A DNA stretch of 64,000 nt from Chroococcopsis sp964623815 (GTDB lineage: Bacteria; Cyanobacteriota; Cyanobacteriia; Cyanobacteriales; Microcystaceae), in contig CAZUVR010000018.1 of NCBI GenBank assembly GCA_964623815.1, positions 1 through 64,000 of the forward strand. The letters run 5' to 3'. The position numbers and the translations under genes are program-made. Shown in pieces: positions 27,268-35,394 of this stretch. Positions within the stretch are counted from its first letter, which is position 1. The number at the start of each line of letters is the position of its first letter. Under the pieces are notes generated by a model. The model was not told the DNA's origin. It was given only the letters and a program-made list of their open reading frames with translations, and searched no databases.

Positions 27268-29667
27268 TCAGCCAGGATTTTCGAGCAACTCCACGATCTT
27301 TTCATAGGCGAACTCATCTACCCAGCGACGGAGAATAGAGGCTAAATGCGGATTGACCGACTCTACAGTACCTATTAAATCGATGATCTCACGCCCGTCT
27401 GCTTTCAGAGCGCAAAGATGTATTCTCTGTAGGAGTTCTAGCGAGACACCTTGTAGAGAAGGTGAATCGTCCCTCTCCTCTTCATCTTCCCGATAAACAT
27501 AATCTAGATGAAGATATTCAGCCATCTTATCGAAAATGGTGGCTGTGGAAAAAGGTTTGGCGACGAAATCATCGCAACCGATCGAGAGGGCGTAATCTCT
27601 GCTTTCAGCGAAAGCACTGCCAGTGAGGGCGATGATGATCGTTTTCGAGACTCCCATTCCCTTTTCCAGCTCCCGGATGCGTTTCGTCGCCGCGTAACCG
27701 TTGAGGACTGGCATCCGCAAATCCATCCACACTAGATGAGGTTGCCAACTGCGCCAGAGGGTGACGGTTGCCTCCCCGTCCACAGCTTCTTGAACGGCAA
27801 AACCAGCCGAAGTCAACAGCCCCACTAGAAGACGACGATTCTCTAATCTATCCTCCGCCACCAAAATTCGGTAATCGGTTTGTCCCGAGCGTAACCCTAT
27901 TACTTCCCTACGGTTCGAGGTGGAGTTTGGTAAGGCTTCCACTATCTGCGCCGGAATACTGAAACGAAAGATGGAACCGATGCCCACTTCGCTTTCTACC
28001 TCGATCTTGCCTGCCATCAGATTCACGAAACTCTGACTGATGGATAAACCCAAACCGGTGCCTTCTTGAGATTTACGTCCCGTCTCCGTCTGTACGAAAG
28101 CCTCGAACAAACTGCCAATGTCGCTTGGAGCGATACCCGAACCGGTATCCTGCACCTCGAAATAAAGTTTATTTCCGCGCGAGGTAGCCCGCAGGGTGAC
28201 GCTTCCCTCTTCGGTGAACTTAATCCCGTTTGTTAATAAATTCAACAATACCTGGCGTAACTTCCCGCCGTCGCCGTGAACGTGAACGGGTAAATCAGGG
28301 GCCAGCTCGAACAGCAGATGTACCCCCTTCGATTCGGCTTTTAAACTTAACATCCTTTCTAGGGAATTTAACATCTCTACTAGGGAAAAATCGCTTTCGT
28401 TGAGGGTGATATGCCCGGCTTCTATCTTGGACATCTCTAGCACGTCGTTAATTAAGGTGAGGAGATGTTCACCGCTACGCCCGATCGCGTCCAGATAATT
28501 ACGCTGTTGAGCATCGAGGCCCTGATAACGGAACAATAACTGAGTGAATCCGAGGATGATATTCAAAGGTGTGCGTAATTCGTGATTCATGTTGGAGAGA
28601 AACAAACTTTTCGTTCTGTTAGCTGCCTCCGCTTTCGCCTTCGCTTTCTCTGCCTCCCTGGCAGTTTCCGCTAATTGGGCTGTACGTTGCTCTACCTGAC
28701 TGGCCAGATTTTTTTCTCGCCTGATCACCTGTCGAGTCATGTGATGAAAAGCGCGGGTAAGTTGACCTGGTTCATCGTCCCTTGTGGATATAAGCTTGAG
28801 TTCTGGTCTCTGGAAAGCTCGTAACCCTTCTTCTCTGGCTCCGTAAAGGCTTATCTGGCGGGCTATTGCCGTCAGTCGTCCGATCGGTTCGATGACCGAG
28901 CGTTTCAGTAAAGAACCGATCGCCGCCACCACTAGAGTGAAAATAGTTACGAAAATCCCCAAATAAAACACTAGGTAACGTGTTCTTCTGGCTGTTACCT
29001 CATCGACGGGTACATAAATAGTTTGTGCCGTTACTATTTCATTCATCTGCCAGTTAAATCCCCCCTCACTACCGTAGATCGCCAATAAACTTTTAGGAGC
29101 GTCGGCGGGAGAACCGTGACATTCCAAACAGCTAAAATCCCTCACTGCTAAAGGTCGGGAGATAAAGAAGAAATTTTTGCCGTTTTTGGTGCGATAGCCT
29201 GATAACTCGCCACCGCTAGGTAAAAGATGAAACTTTCTTATCAGCCGCATCTCAAAGTCATCGGCTTTATCTTTCGGGTTGGTGGGGTTGATGGTGGCTT
29301 CTTTGTAAAAAAAGTTTTTATATTCCCCGTCGCCTCGAAACTCTTGAAATACTTGCCCTGCGGCGAAAGCCGGTACCGTTTCCGGAATGAATTGGGATTT
29401 ATCATCCGATCGGGCTTCTAAAATTGGTTTAATGTTATTACTGGTATAACTTCTAACCGAGTTCATCCCCTGCATTAATAATTCGGCCTGCCTGCTTACC
29501 TCATTTTCCGCTTCTTTATTTAGGGCTGTCGATAAGGTAATCCCACTTAGAACTATACCGCCTAAAAAAATCAGCGTCAGTATTAGGGTGAATTTCGTTC
29601 CTAGTTTGAGGTTTGTCAGCATGAGCCACGAGTTATCTAAAGGGGATGTTTTAATAGTTGACGACAC
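27268..29667 (-). CDS. Membrane hybrid histidine kinase with heme-c type sensor domain
   Basis: The 799-residue product starts at GTG 29667 (GGAG 10 bases upstream); ATG 29622 would remove 15 residues. Order of parts: TM1 (about 27-48); an extracytoplasmic domain of the Tll0287/DUF3365 type with a CLECH heme-c motif (180-184); TM2 (231-254); HAMP (255-310); coiled linker; HisKA with NHELRTPL (His362); HATPase with the DTGSGIAPSD and GTGLGLSIS boxes; and a receiver domain (about 607-715, Asp in VWMDLRMPV). The tail after the receiver (about 740-799) is helical and could be a short Hpt-like or linker part. It is read head-to-head from a REC-kinase gene. Redox or ligand sensing through heme is inference. 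Confidence 0.9.
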   Translation of the reverse strand: MSSTIKTSPLDNSWLMLTNLKLGTKFTLILTLIFLGGIVLSGITLSTALNKEAENEVSRQAELLMQGMNSVRSYTSNNIKPILEARSDDKSQFIPETVPAFAAGQVFQEFRGDGEYKNFFYKEATINPTNPKDKADDFEMRLIRKFHLLPSGGELSGYRTKNGKNFFFISRPLAVRDFSCLECHGSPADAPKSLLAIYGSEGGFNWQMNEIVTAQTIYVPVDEVTARRTRYLVFYLGIFVTIFTLVVAAIGSLLKRSVIEPIGRLTAIARQISLYGAREEGLRAFQRPELKLISTRDDEPGQLTRAFHHMTRQVIRREKNLASQVEQRTAQLAETAREAEKAKAKAEAANRTKSLFLSNMNHELRTPLNIILGFTQLLFRYQGLDAQQRNYLDAIGRSGEHLLTLINDVLEMSKIEAGHITLNESDFSLVEMLNSLERMLSLKAESKGVHLLFELAPDLPVHVHGDGGKLRQVLLNLLTNGIKFTEEGSVTLRATSRGNKLYFEVQDTGSGIAPSDIGSLFEAFVQTETGRKSQEGTGLGLSISQSFVNLMAGKIEVESEVGIGSIFRFSIPAQIVEALPNSTSNRREVIGLRSGQTDYRILVAEDRLENRRLLVGLLTSAGFAVQEAVDGEATVTLWRSWQPHLVWMDLRMPVLNGYAATKRIRELEKGMGVSKTIIIALTGSAFAESRDYALSIGCDDFVAKPFSTATIFDKMAEYLHLDYVYREDEEERDDSPSLQGVSLELLQRIHLCALKADGREIIDLIGTVESVNPHLASILRRWVDEFAYEKIVELLENPG

Positions 29668-30682
29668 TCTCGATAATCTCCGTTTACTATCGAGGATGTT
29701 ATCGGAACGGGGTTATTATGTCAGGGCGGTAACTAACGGCCCCACAGCTCTGAAAGCGATCGAGGTCGAACCACCGGAACTTATCCTACTGGACATTCAA
29801 ATGACCCCTATGAATGGTTATCAAGTGTGCGAACATCTTAAAAATAACCCAGAAACGAAAGATCTTCCAGTGATTTTCCTCAGCGGTGCGAGCGGGGTTT
29901 TCGATAAGGTGAAGGGTTTTTCCATCGGCGGTGCGGATTATATAACCAAGCCCTTTCAAATCGAGGAAGTATTGGCACGCATCGATAATCAATTAAGTTT
30001 ACGCCGTCTGCAAGAGCGATTACGAACTTCTCTGGATCAGGAAAGATCTCTCAACCGACAGATTCAGGCTCTCGCCACCGTCGAAGAGCGCAACCGCATC
30101 GCCCGGGATATTCACGATTCTTTGGGTCATTCCCTCGTCGCGCTCAATATCCAGATAGAAACCGTTTTAGCTCTCTGGCACAGCGATCGAGATAAGGCTT
30201 ATGAATTCCTCCTCGAAACAAAACAACTCGGTACAGCAGCTTTACAAGCCGTGCGTCAATCGGTTTCGGCCTTGAGGAAGGAGCCAGTTCAAGATGAATC
30301 ACTCGAAGGTGCTTTAGGACTAATGATCCGCAACTTCTACCGCTCTACCAATATCATGCCCGAATGCGACTTATCTCTCTGTCCGCCCCTTTCCGATCTC
30401 GAATTAAAATCTACTATCTATCGGGTCATCCAAGAAGCCTTGACAAATATAGCTAAATATGCTAATGCTAGTAACGTGAGCATACAATTGAAACCCACTG
30501 ACGAAGGCTTACAACTCGTAATTCAAGATAATGGTCAGGGTTTCCGACCGGAAGATATAAAGTCGGGTTTTGGCTTACGGGGAATGAGAGAGAGAATCGA
30601 CGCGAGGGGGGGGCGATTGAGCATAATCAGTGATGCGGGTGCCGGGTGTTGTATAGAAGTAGTTTTCCCTAATTATGATTAG
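29621..30682 (+). CDS. Receiver domain fused to a NarL-system (HisKA_3) histidine kinase
   Basis: The 353-residue product starts at ATG 29621 (MSHELSKGDVLIVDD), with GAGG 9 bases upstream. A receiver domain (residues 8-125, phospho-Asp in LILLDIQM) is followed by a short coil, a HisKA_3 dimerisation domain with ERNRIARDIHDSLGHSL, and HATPase_c with VIQEALTNIAKYA and DNGQGF/GFGLRGM. It is soluble, so its input is probably phosphotransfer, perhaps from the neighbouring hybrid kinase. The following NarL-type regulator overlaps by 8 bases and is the likely target. Confidence 0.9.
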   Translation: MSHELSKGDVLIVDDTLDNLRLLSRMLSERGYYVRAVTNGPTALKAIEVEPPELILLDIQMTPMNGYQVCEHLKNNPETKDLPVIFLSGASGVFDKVKGFSIGGADYITKPFQIEEVLARIDNQLSLRRLQERLRTSLDQERSLNRQIQALATVEERNRIARDIHDSLGHSLVALNIQIETVLALWHSDRDKAYEFLLETKQLGTAALQAVRQSVSALRKEPVQDESLEGALGLMIRNFYRSTNIMPECDLSLCPPLSDLELKSTIYRVIQEALTNIAKYANASNVSIQLKPTDEGLQLVIQDNGQGFRPEDIKSGFGLRGMRERIDARGGRLSIISDAGAGCCIEVVFPNYD

Positions 30683-31346
30683 CCTAGTCTTAGTAGAAGA
30701 TCAAGAGATTGTGCGCCGTGGAATGAAAATACTCCTCGAAACTCAAACCGATCTAAAAGTGATAGGCGAGGCGGGAAATGGGCAAGAAGCGCTCAATTTA
30801 GTCACCTATTTATACGATCGCACTTCTCCACCAGATGTAATTCTTATGGATATTCGTATGCCAGTAATGACGGGTGTAGAGGCGACACAAAATATCTGTC
30901 AGCGATTTCCCCAGAGTAAAATACTGATTCTAACGACGTTTAATGATGTGGAATACGTTAAGGAAGCTTTGCGCTTCGGGGCTAAAGGTTATCTCCTTAA
31001 AGATACCCCTGCTCAAGAATTAGCGGAAGCGATCCGGTCGGTACATAGGGGTTATACTCAATTAGGCCCAGGCATTTTAGAACAGATGTTAACCGGATTT
31101 CCAACTGATTCTAAACCAGCTCAACTACCGCCTGGAATAGAAGAATTGACTCCGAGAGAGAAGGAAATATTAGTGTTAATCGCTAAAGGTGCGAGTAATA
31201 AAGAGATAGCTCATAGCTTATTCCTCTCCGATGGTACGGTGAGAAATCATATTACCCATATATTAACTCGCTTGAATGTGCGCGATCGAACTCAAGCGGC
31301 TATTGTAGCTAATTCCTGCCTCGATTGGTTAGAAAGAGGGCATTAA
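30675..31346 (+). CDS. NarL/FixJ-family response regulator
   Basis: The 223-residue product has an N-terminal receiver (residues 1-120; acidic pair near VEDQE, phospho-Asp in VILMDIRMPVMTG, Lys in GYLLKDTP) and a C-terminal LuxR-type helix-turn-helix (about 155-215, LTPREKEILVLIAKGASNKE and SDGTVRNHITHIL). It overlaps the REC-kinase gene by 8 bases, which makes a cognate pair likely. Target genes are unknown. Confidence 0.93.
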   Translation: MISLVLVEDQEIVRRGMKILLETQTDLKVIGEAGNGQEALNLVTYLYDRTSPPDVILMDIRMPVMTGVEATQNICQRFPQSKILILTTFNDVEYVKEALRFGAKGYLLKDTPAQELAEAIRSVHRGYTQLGPGILEQMLTGFPTDSKPAQLPPGIEELTPREKEILVLIAKGASNKEIAHSLFLSDGTVRNHITHILTRLNVRDRTQAAIVANSCLDWLERGH

Positions 31347-31449
31347 CCATAAACTACAAAGATTCTAAATTAATATCATGTAAAAAAAATCAATATATCT
31401 AAAGAAATAAACTAAGCCGCAATTTTTATAAGAAAAATTTTAATAAAAA

Positions 31450-31492
31450 TTTAACTCTAGATGGTTAAAATTAAACGAGTTGTAGAGTTAAA
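31450..31492. promoter_or_regulatory. Perfect 10-bp inverted repeat just before chrA
   Basis: TTTAACTCTA (31450-31459) and TAGAGTTAAA (31483-31492) flank a 23-base spacer and end 6 bases before the chrA ATG. No Shine-Dalgarno sequence is seen. It could be an operator or an RNA hairpin that limits initiation. The rest of the 31347-31498 spacer is AT-rich with nothing else I recognise. Confidence 0.5.
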
Positions 31493-31498
31493 AATCTT

Positions 31499-32650
31499 AT
31501 GAAAAATACCGTTAAATCGGGATTAGTACCTCTAGCACTTTTATTTTTGAAATTGGGTATTATCGGCTTCGGTGGCCCCGCCGCCCATATAGCCATGATG
31601 GAGGATGAAGTCGTCGCCCGGCGGAGGTGGATGACCAGAGATCAATTTCTCGATTTAGTCGGTGCGACTAATCTTATCCCCGGGCCTAACTCTACGGAAA
31701 TGGCTATCCATGTGGGCTATATACAGGGGGGATTAGCGGGGTTGCTCATAGCCGGTGTCTGTTTCATCGGCCCTGCCGTAATCATTACCGGTATTATCGC
31801 CTGGTTTTATAGCCAGTACGGAAATCTGCCCCAAGTGGCTCCTTTTTTTGTCGGTATCCAGCCGATTATCATCGCCGTTATCATTCAAGCCGTCTGGAAT
31901 TTGGGCAAGAAAGCTTTAAAAAACCGTCTCCTCTGGGTAATCGCGGCGATAGTTATAGGTTTAGTATTTCTTGGTGTTAACGAGATGATAGCGCTATTAT
32001 TCGGCGGGGTTTTGGGTATCATATCTCAAGGTTTAAGATTGAATTTTTTCCTATTAGGAATAACTAGTATAGCTTTAGTTAGTGACAAGGTAGAAAATAA
32101 TACGGCTAATTTAACTCAATTGGGATTATTTTTTCTCAAAGTTGGGAGTATTTTATTCGGTAGCGGTTATCTATTAGTTGCTTTCCTACAATCGGAGTTA
32201 GTTGATAAGTACGGCTGGTTAACACAACAGGAATTATTAGACGCGATCGCAGTTGGCCAATTCACCCCCGGCCCTGTACTTTCCACTTCCACTTTTATCG
32301 GTTATCAAATCCTGGGATTACCGGGGGCGATCGTTTCTACCCTGGCCATATTTCTTCCCTCTTTTATCTTCGTTCTCATTCTTAATCCCCTCATCCCTAA
32401 ACTGCGTCAATCTCGTCGGGCGGGGGCTTTTTTAGACGCGGTTAATGCGAGCGCGGTAGCTTTAATGGTGGCGGTTATCATCGATCTGTGTCGCAAATCT
32501 TTATTAGAACCTATGGGAATATTTCCCGTTAATATCACCGCTATTTTTATGACGATTTTAGCTACCATTCTATTGCTCAAATATAAGGTTAATTCCACTT
32601 GGCTGATTCTCGGCGGAGCCTTAACCGGATTCCTCCTAGAAAGTCTCTAA
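31499..32650 (+). CDS. chrA: Chromate transporter (CHR family)
   Basis: The 383-residue product is a two-domain CHR protein. The first CHR unit (LFLKLGIIGFGGPAAHIAMM ... LVGATNLIPGPNSTEM) is repeated in the second half as FFLKVGSILFGSGYLLVAFL ... IAVGQFTPGPVLSTSTFIGY. About 10-12 membrane spans are expected. Family members export chromate; in cyanobacteria expression has been linked to sulfate status. The end overlaps the convergent membrane protein gene by 4 bases. Confidence 0.92.
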   Translation: MKNTVKSGLVPLALLFLKLGIIGFGGPAAHIAMMEDEVVARRRWMTRDQFLDLVGATNLIPGPNSTEMAIHVGYIQGGLAGLLIAGVCFIGPAVIITGIIAWFYSQYGNLPQVAPFFVGIQPIIIAVIIQAVWNLGKKALKNRLLWVIAAIVIGLVFLGVNEMIALLFGGVLGIISQGLRLNFFLLGITSIALVSDKVENNTANLTQLGLFFLKVGSILFGSGYLLVAFLQSELVDKYGWLTQQELLDAIAVGQFTPGPVLSTSTFIGYQILGLPGAIVSTLAIFLPSFIFVLILNPLIPKLRQSRRAGAFLDAVNASAVALMVAVIIDLCRKSLLEPMGIFPVNITAIFMTILATILLLKYKVNSTWLILGGALTGFLLESL

Positions 32651-33216
32651 GCCTTTAGGGAAAATTTAAGCCATTGTCGCCACACGAATCCGGTACTGAT
32701 GCCCACGACGGCCCAAGTTAGGGATAATCCGATGACTTCGCCGATATACAATCCGGTCATACCCTTTAATATCGCTCCGACAGACCAACCCAGAGCCAAA
32801 CCCAAAGACCAACTTAAAGCGTTAATCCCCACCCAAATCCTACTGACGACGAAGGGTAATCTCAGGGCTAGGGATTGACACAATCCTAACCAGAAACCAG
32901 CGACGATACCGAATAACTCACCCCATAAACACCTGATGTGCCAGGCTGAGGTATTGGGGACGAACCAACCTAACGCGCCGCCTCCAACCAGGCTTAAAAT
33001 CCACCAACCGCAGATGCTCAATAAAATCCAAGCTACTACCCTTTTACAGTAGGGATAAATAACTAAGGCTTGAATCAGTGCGACAATTCCCGCGCCGATA
33101 ACAGCATCGAAGGGCTTTAATTCTGATCTTTTGCCCACTTCGACCCAAAACAAACTCAACCAGAAAGCTAAAATCGTACCTGCGGGCCAACGCCACCAAA
33201 TTCCCGAAACTTTCAT
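32647..33216 (-). CDS. Multi-pass membrane protein, unknown
   Basis: The 189-residue product has several hydrophobic, Trp- and Gly-rich spans (about residues 8-25, 38-56, 63-85, 95-115, 125-145 and 155-178) and no soluble domain. Each span contains a conserved-looking WxLG or GxxxG pattern. I do not recognise a family. Start ATG 33216. It follows the GHL10 gene after 20 bases and is probably in the same operon. Confidence 0.6.
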   Translation of the reverse strand: MKVSGIWWRWPAGTILAFWLSLFWVEVGKRSELKPFDAVIGAGIVALIQALVIYPYCKRVVAWILLSICGWWILSLVGGGALGWFVPNTSAWHIRCLWGELFGIVAGFWLGLCQSLALRLPFVVSRIWVGINALSWSLGLALGWSVGAILKGMTGLYIGEVIGLSLTWAVVGISTGFVWRQWLKFSLKA

Positions 33217-33236
33217 GTTTTTACCTTTCTTTTTCG

Positions 33237-34547
33237 TTAAATCTTCTTTTTAGATGCCGAAGTTTTCTCCGACTGCCCACTGCCCACTGCCGACTCCCCC
33301 GTAAACAATGTTTGAAATACTTGACGACGCTGACGGGGTGATTCTGGGGTGAAATAGCCCCAAAGAGTTTCCCAGTAGAAGAAGGATACACCTTTAAACT
33401 TCTGTTTACGGGTATATTTTACCTGTTCCCCAATCTGTTGGATTTTTACTGGCCTCGTCCAAGTGCCGCTCAATATGGCTACGCTTACGGGAATCCGTTT
33501 TTTTGCATATTGTACCGCCGCCTGCGATAGTTCTACGCCGAATTTATCCAGGTTATCCCGATATACCTGTAAGACGATCTCATCTACTAATTTTCTCTCC
33601 ACCCAAGTCGTCCAATCTTGTAAGTAGTTACGATAGGCGAATCCGTAAGAGTTAGGAGAAAGAGAAATTTTTACGTTTGGTTTCAGTTTCTTGATTTCCT
33701 GACGAATCTGTGATATGAATTGGGTTAATTTAGTAGCTCGCCAGCGCATCCACTCCCGATCGTAAATGTTAGCCGGGGGAAAATTACCCTTATGTTCGAG
33801 TTTGTAAAGAGCGATCGTCCAATCATCATAACCTAATTGCACTGGTAGACCGAAATGATCATCGAGTTGAATCCCCTCTATATCGTAGTTTTTGACTACT
33901 TCTAAAATCAAACCAGTAAGGAATTTCTGCACGTCGGGGCGGAAAGGATTCAACCAAACCTGTTCGATCGCTCCTGGACGGAAGATAGAATCGGAAGAGC
34001 CAGAGTTAGCCTCTAATTCATCTTCGTAGGATATGCGGGTTGTACCAGTGAAGGTACGAGTCACCCAGTCGGGATGTTTTTCAACGAGTTTAGAGGTGGC
34101 GGGAACTATCAAACCGTATTCAAACCAGGGAATCACCCTCATCTTATGTCGGTGCGCTCTAGCGGTTATTTTTTCCAGGACATCGCCCCCTACATGGGCC
34201 CAAGATAATAGAGGCTCCTGAGATTCGCCTATTTCTTCTCGGGCTATATCGCTCGGGTAGAAAGTAAAACCCCGGTTCCAGACGACGGGATAGACTGTAT
34301 TAAATTGTAGCTGACTCAGTTGCCCGAGGGAGCGATCGATCCCTCCCGGTAGATACAGCACTCCACTATTGACGTTAGTTATCCAGACTCCGCGCATTTC
34401 GTCTCTCTTAGTCACCTGATGTATGGGCAAGAAGTATAAGGGCGAAATACATACTAAAAATACTAATACGAACAAGAGAATAAATTTAGTGAGGGCGTTT
34501 AGGGGGAAGAACCGCAGAGAGCCTTTTTTTAAAACGGAATTGGTCAC
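33237..34547 (-). CDS. GHL10-type glycoside hydrolase (DUF187 family)
   Basis: The 436-residue product has an N-terminal membrane or signal segment (residues 18-45) and a TIM-barrel domain beginning DEMRGVWITNVNSGVLYLPG. The VVWNRGFTFYPS, VIPWFEYGL, WLNPFRPDVQKFLTGLI, GIQLDDHFGLP and ISLSPNSYGFA segments fit the GHL10/DUF187 family of presumed cell-wall or polysaccharide hydrolases. The last ~20 residues (GESAVGSGQSEKTSASKKKI) are low complexity and partly encoded by a heptanucleotide repeat, so the native C-terminus was probably replaced or extended. Confidence 0.85.
   Translation of the reverse strand: MTNSVLKKGSLRFFPLNALTKFILLFVLVFLVCISPLYFLPIHQVTKRDEMRGVWITNVNSGVLYLPGGIDRSLGQLSQLQFNTVYPVVWNRGFTFYPSDIAREEIGESQEPLLSWAHVGGDVLEKITARAHRHKMRVIPWFEYGLIVPATSKLVEKHPDWVTRTFTGTTRISYEDELEANSGSSDSIFRPGAIEQVWLNPFRPDVQKFLTGLILEVVKNYDIEGIQLDDHFGLPVQLGYDDWTIALYKLEHKGNFPPANIYDREWMRWRATKLTQFISQIRQEIKKLKPNVKISLSPNSYGFAYRNYLQDWTTWVERKLVDEIVLQVYRDNLDKFGVELSQAAVQYAKKRIPVSVAILSGTWTRPVKIQQIGEQVKYTRKQKFKGVSFFYWETLWGYFTPESPRQRRQVFQTLFTGESAVGSGQSEKTSASKKKI
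33271..33300. repeat. Heptanucleotide repeat at the 3' end of the GHL10 gene
   Basis: GACTGCCCACTGCCCACTGC and CGACTCCCCC are C-rich repeat units read in frame as GESAVGSGQS on the minus strand. Confidence 0.65.
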
Positions 34548-34615
34548 TTTTTAACGATCGGCTATTATCATGATCTATTATCGTTGCATTATTTCATAAC
34601 GCCAAACAGATAAAA

Positions 34616-35296
34616 ATGCTAGAGCAAATGTTAATAGTCGGCGGTAGTCGGGGTATAGGTCTCGCCGTCGCTCAACATTATCATACTAGGATAAAAAACT
34701 TAGTCTGCGTTTCTCGAACTCCCTCACTTTTTGGACAGTGGTTAGAAGCCGATATTGCCACTGTTGCCGGAATTGATAAAATCGGTAGGACTTTTGAAAA
34801 TAAAACTCTAGACGCACTCTTATTTTTAGGGGGTACTTGGGAAAGAGCCGCGTTTACCTCCGATTATAATTTCGCCGCGAGTAAAGACGATGAGATCGAT
34901 TATGTCATCGCCGTTAACTTAATCGCTCCCGTAAAACTAACCAAAAAATTACTCTCACCACTGCGAAATTCGGATAATCCCAAGGTTATCTTTATCGGCT
35001 CCTTATCGGGCTTAGATAATCAAGCCAGTCGGGAAGTAGCTAACAGCGCTTCTAAATTCGGTTTGAGGGGAGCAGCCCAAGCTTTACAGTTAGAGTTAAA
35101 AGACACGGGTATAGGCTTTACTGTAATCAATCCAGGTAATGTAGCCACGCCCGAAGTCTTAGAAGATATTGCTACACAAACATTTTCACCGCAAGTGCCC
35201 ATACCGTTAAAAGATTTAATCGCGGTTATCGATTGTGCGCTCGCTCTGTCCCCCCATTCTTACTTATCGGAAATTAATATCGCTCAAATAAAATAG
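34616..35296 (+). CDS. SDR-family protein lacking the catalytic tyrosine
   Basis: The 226-residue product has a Rossmann start LIVGGSRGIGLAV (residues 6-18) and the classical SDR layout, with FIGSLSGL supplying the catalytic Ser (near 129). The YxxxK position reads NSASK (Asn143, Lys147), so the catalytic Tyr is replaced. PGNVATPE follows as the usual loop. It may bind a nucleotide or nucleoside without standard oxidoreductase activity. It is divergent from the GHL10 gene and convergent with htpG. Confidence 0.8.
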   Translation: MLEQMLIVGGSRGIGLAVAQHYHTRIKNLVCVSRTPSLFGQWLEADIATVAGIDKIGRTFENKTLDALLFLGGTWERAAFTSDYNFAASKDDEIDYVIAVNLIAPVKLTKKLLSPLRNSDNPKVIFIGSLSGLDNQASREVANSASKFGLRGAAQALQLELKDTGIGFTVINPGNVATPEVLEDIATQTFSPQVPIPLKDLIAVIDCALALSPHSYLSEINIAQIK

Positions 35297-35339
35297 AATC
35301 AGAGACAGGAACTAAGAAACTAAGTCTTAATATAAATAA

Positions 35340-35374
35340 CGATCGGCTTACACTAATTATAAACAAGCCGATCG
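35340..35374. terminator. Inverted repeat between convergent genes
   Basis: CGATCGGCTT (35340-35349) and AAGCCGATCG (35365-35374) are perfect 10-bp arms with a 15-base loop, between the SDR gene and htpG. There is no clear T run, so a bidirectional terminator is likely but not certain. Confidence 0.5.
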
Positions 35375-35394
35375 CCCATATATCTCAGGACAAA

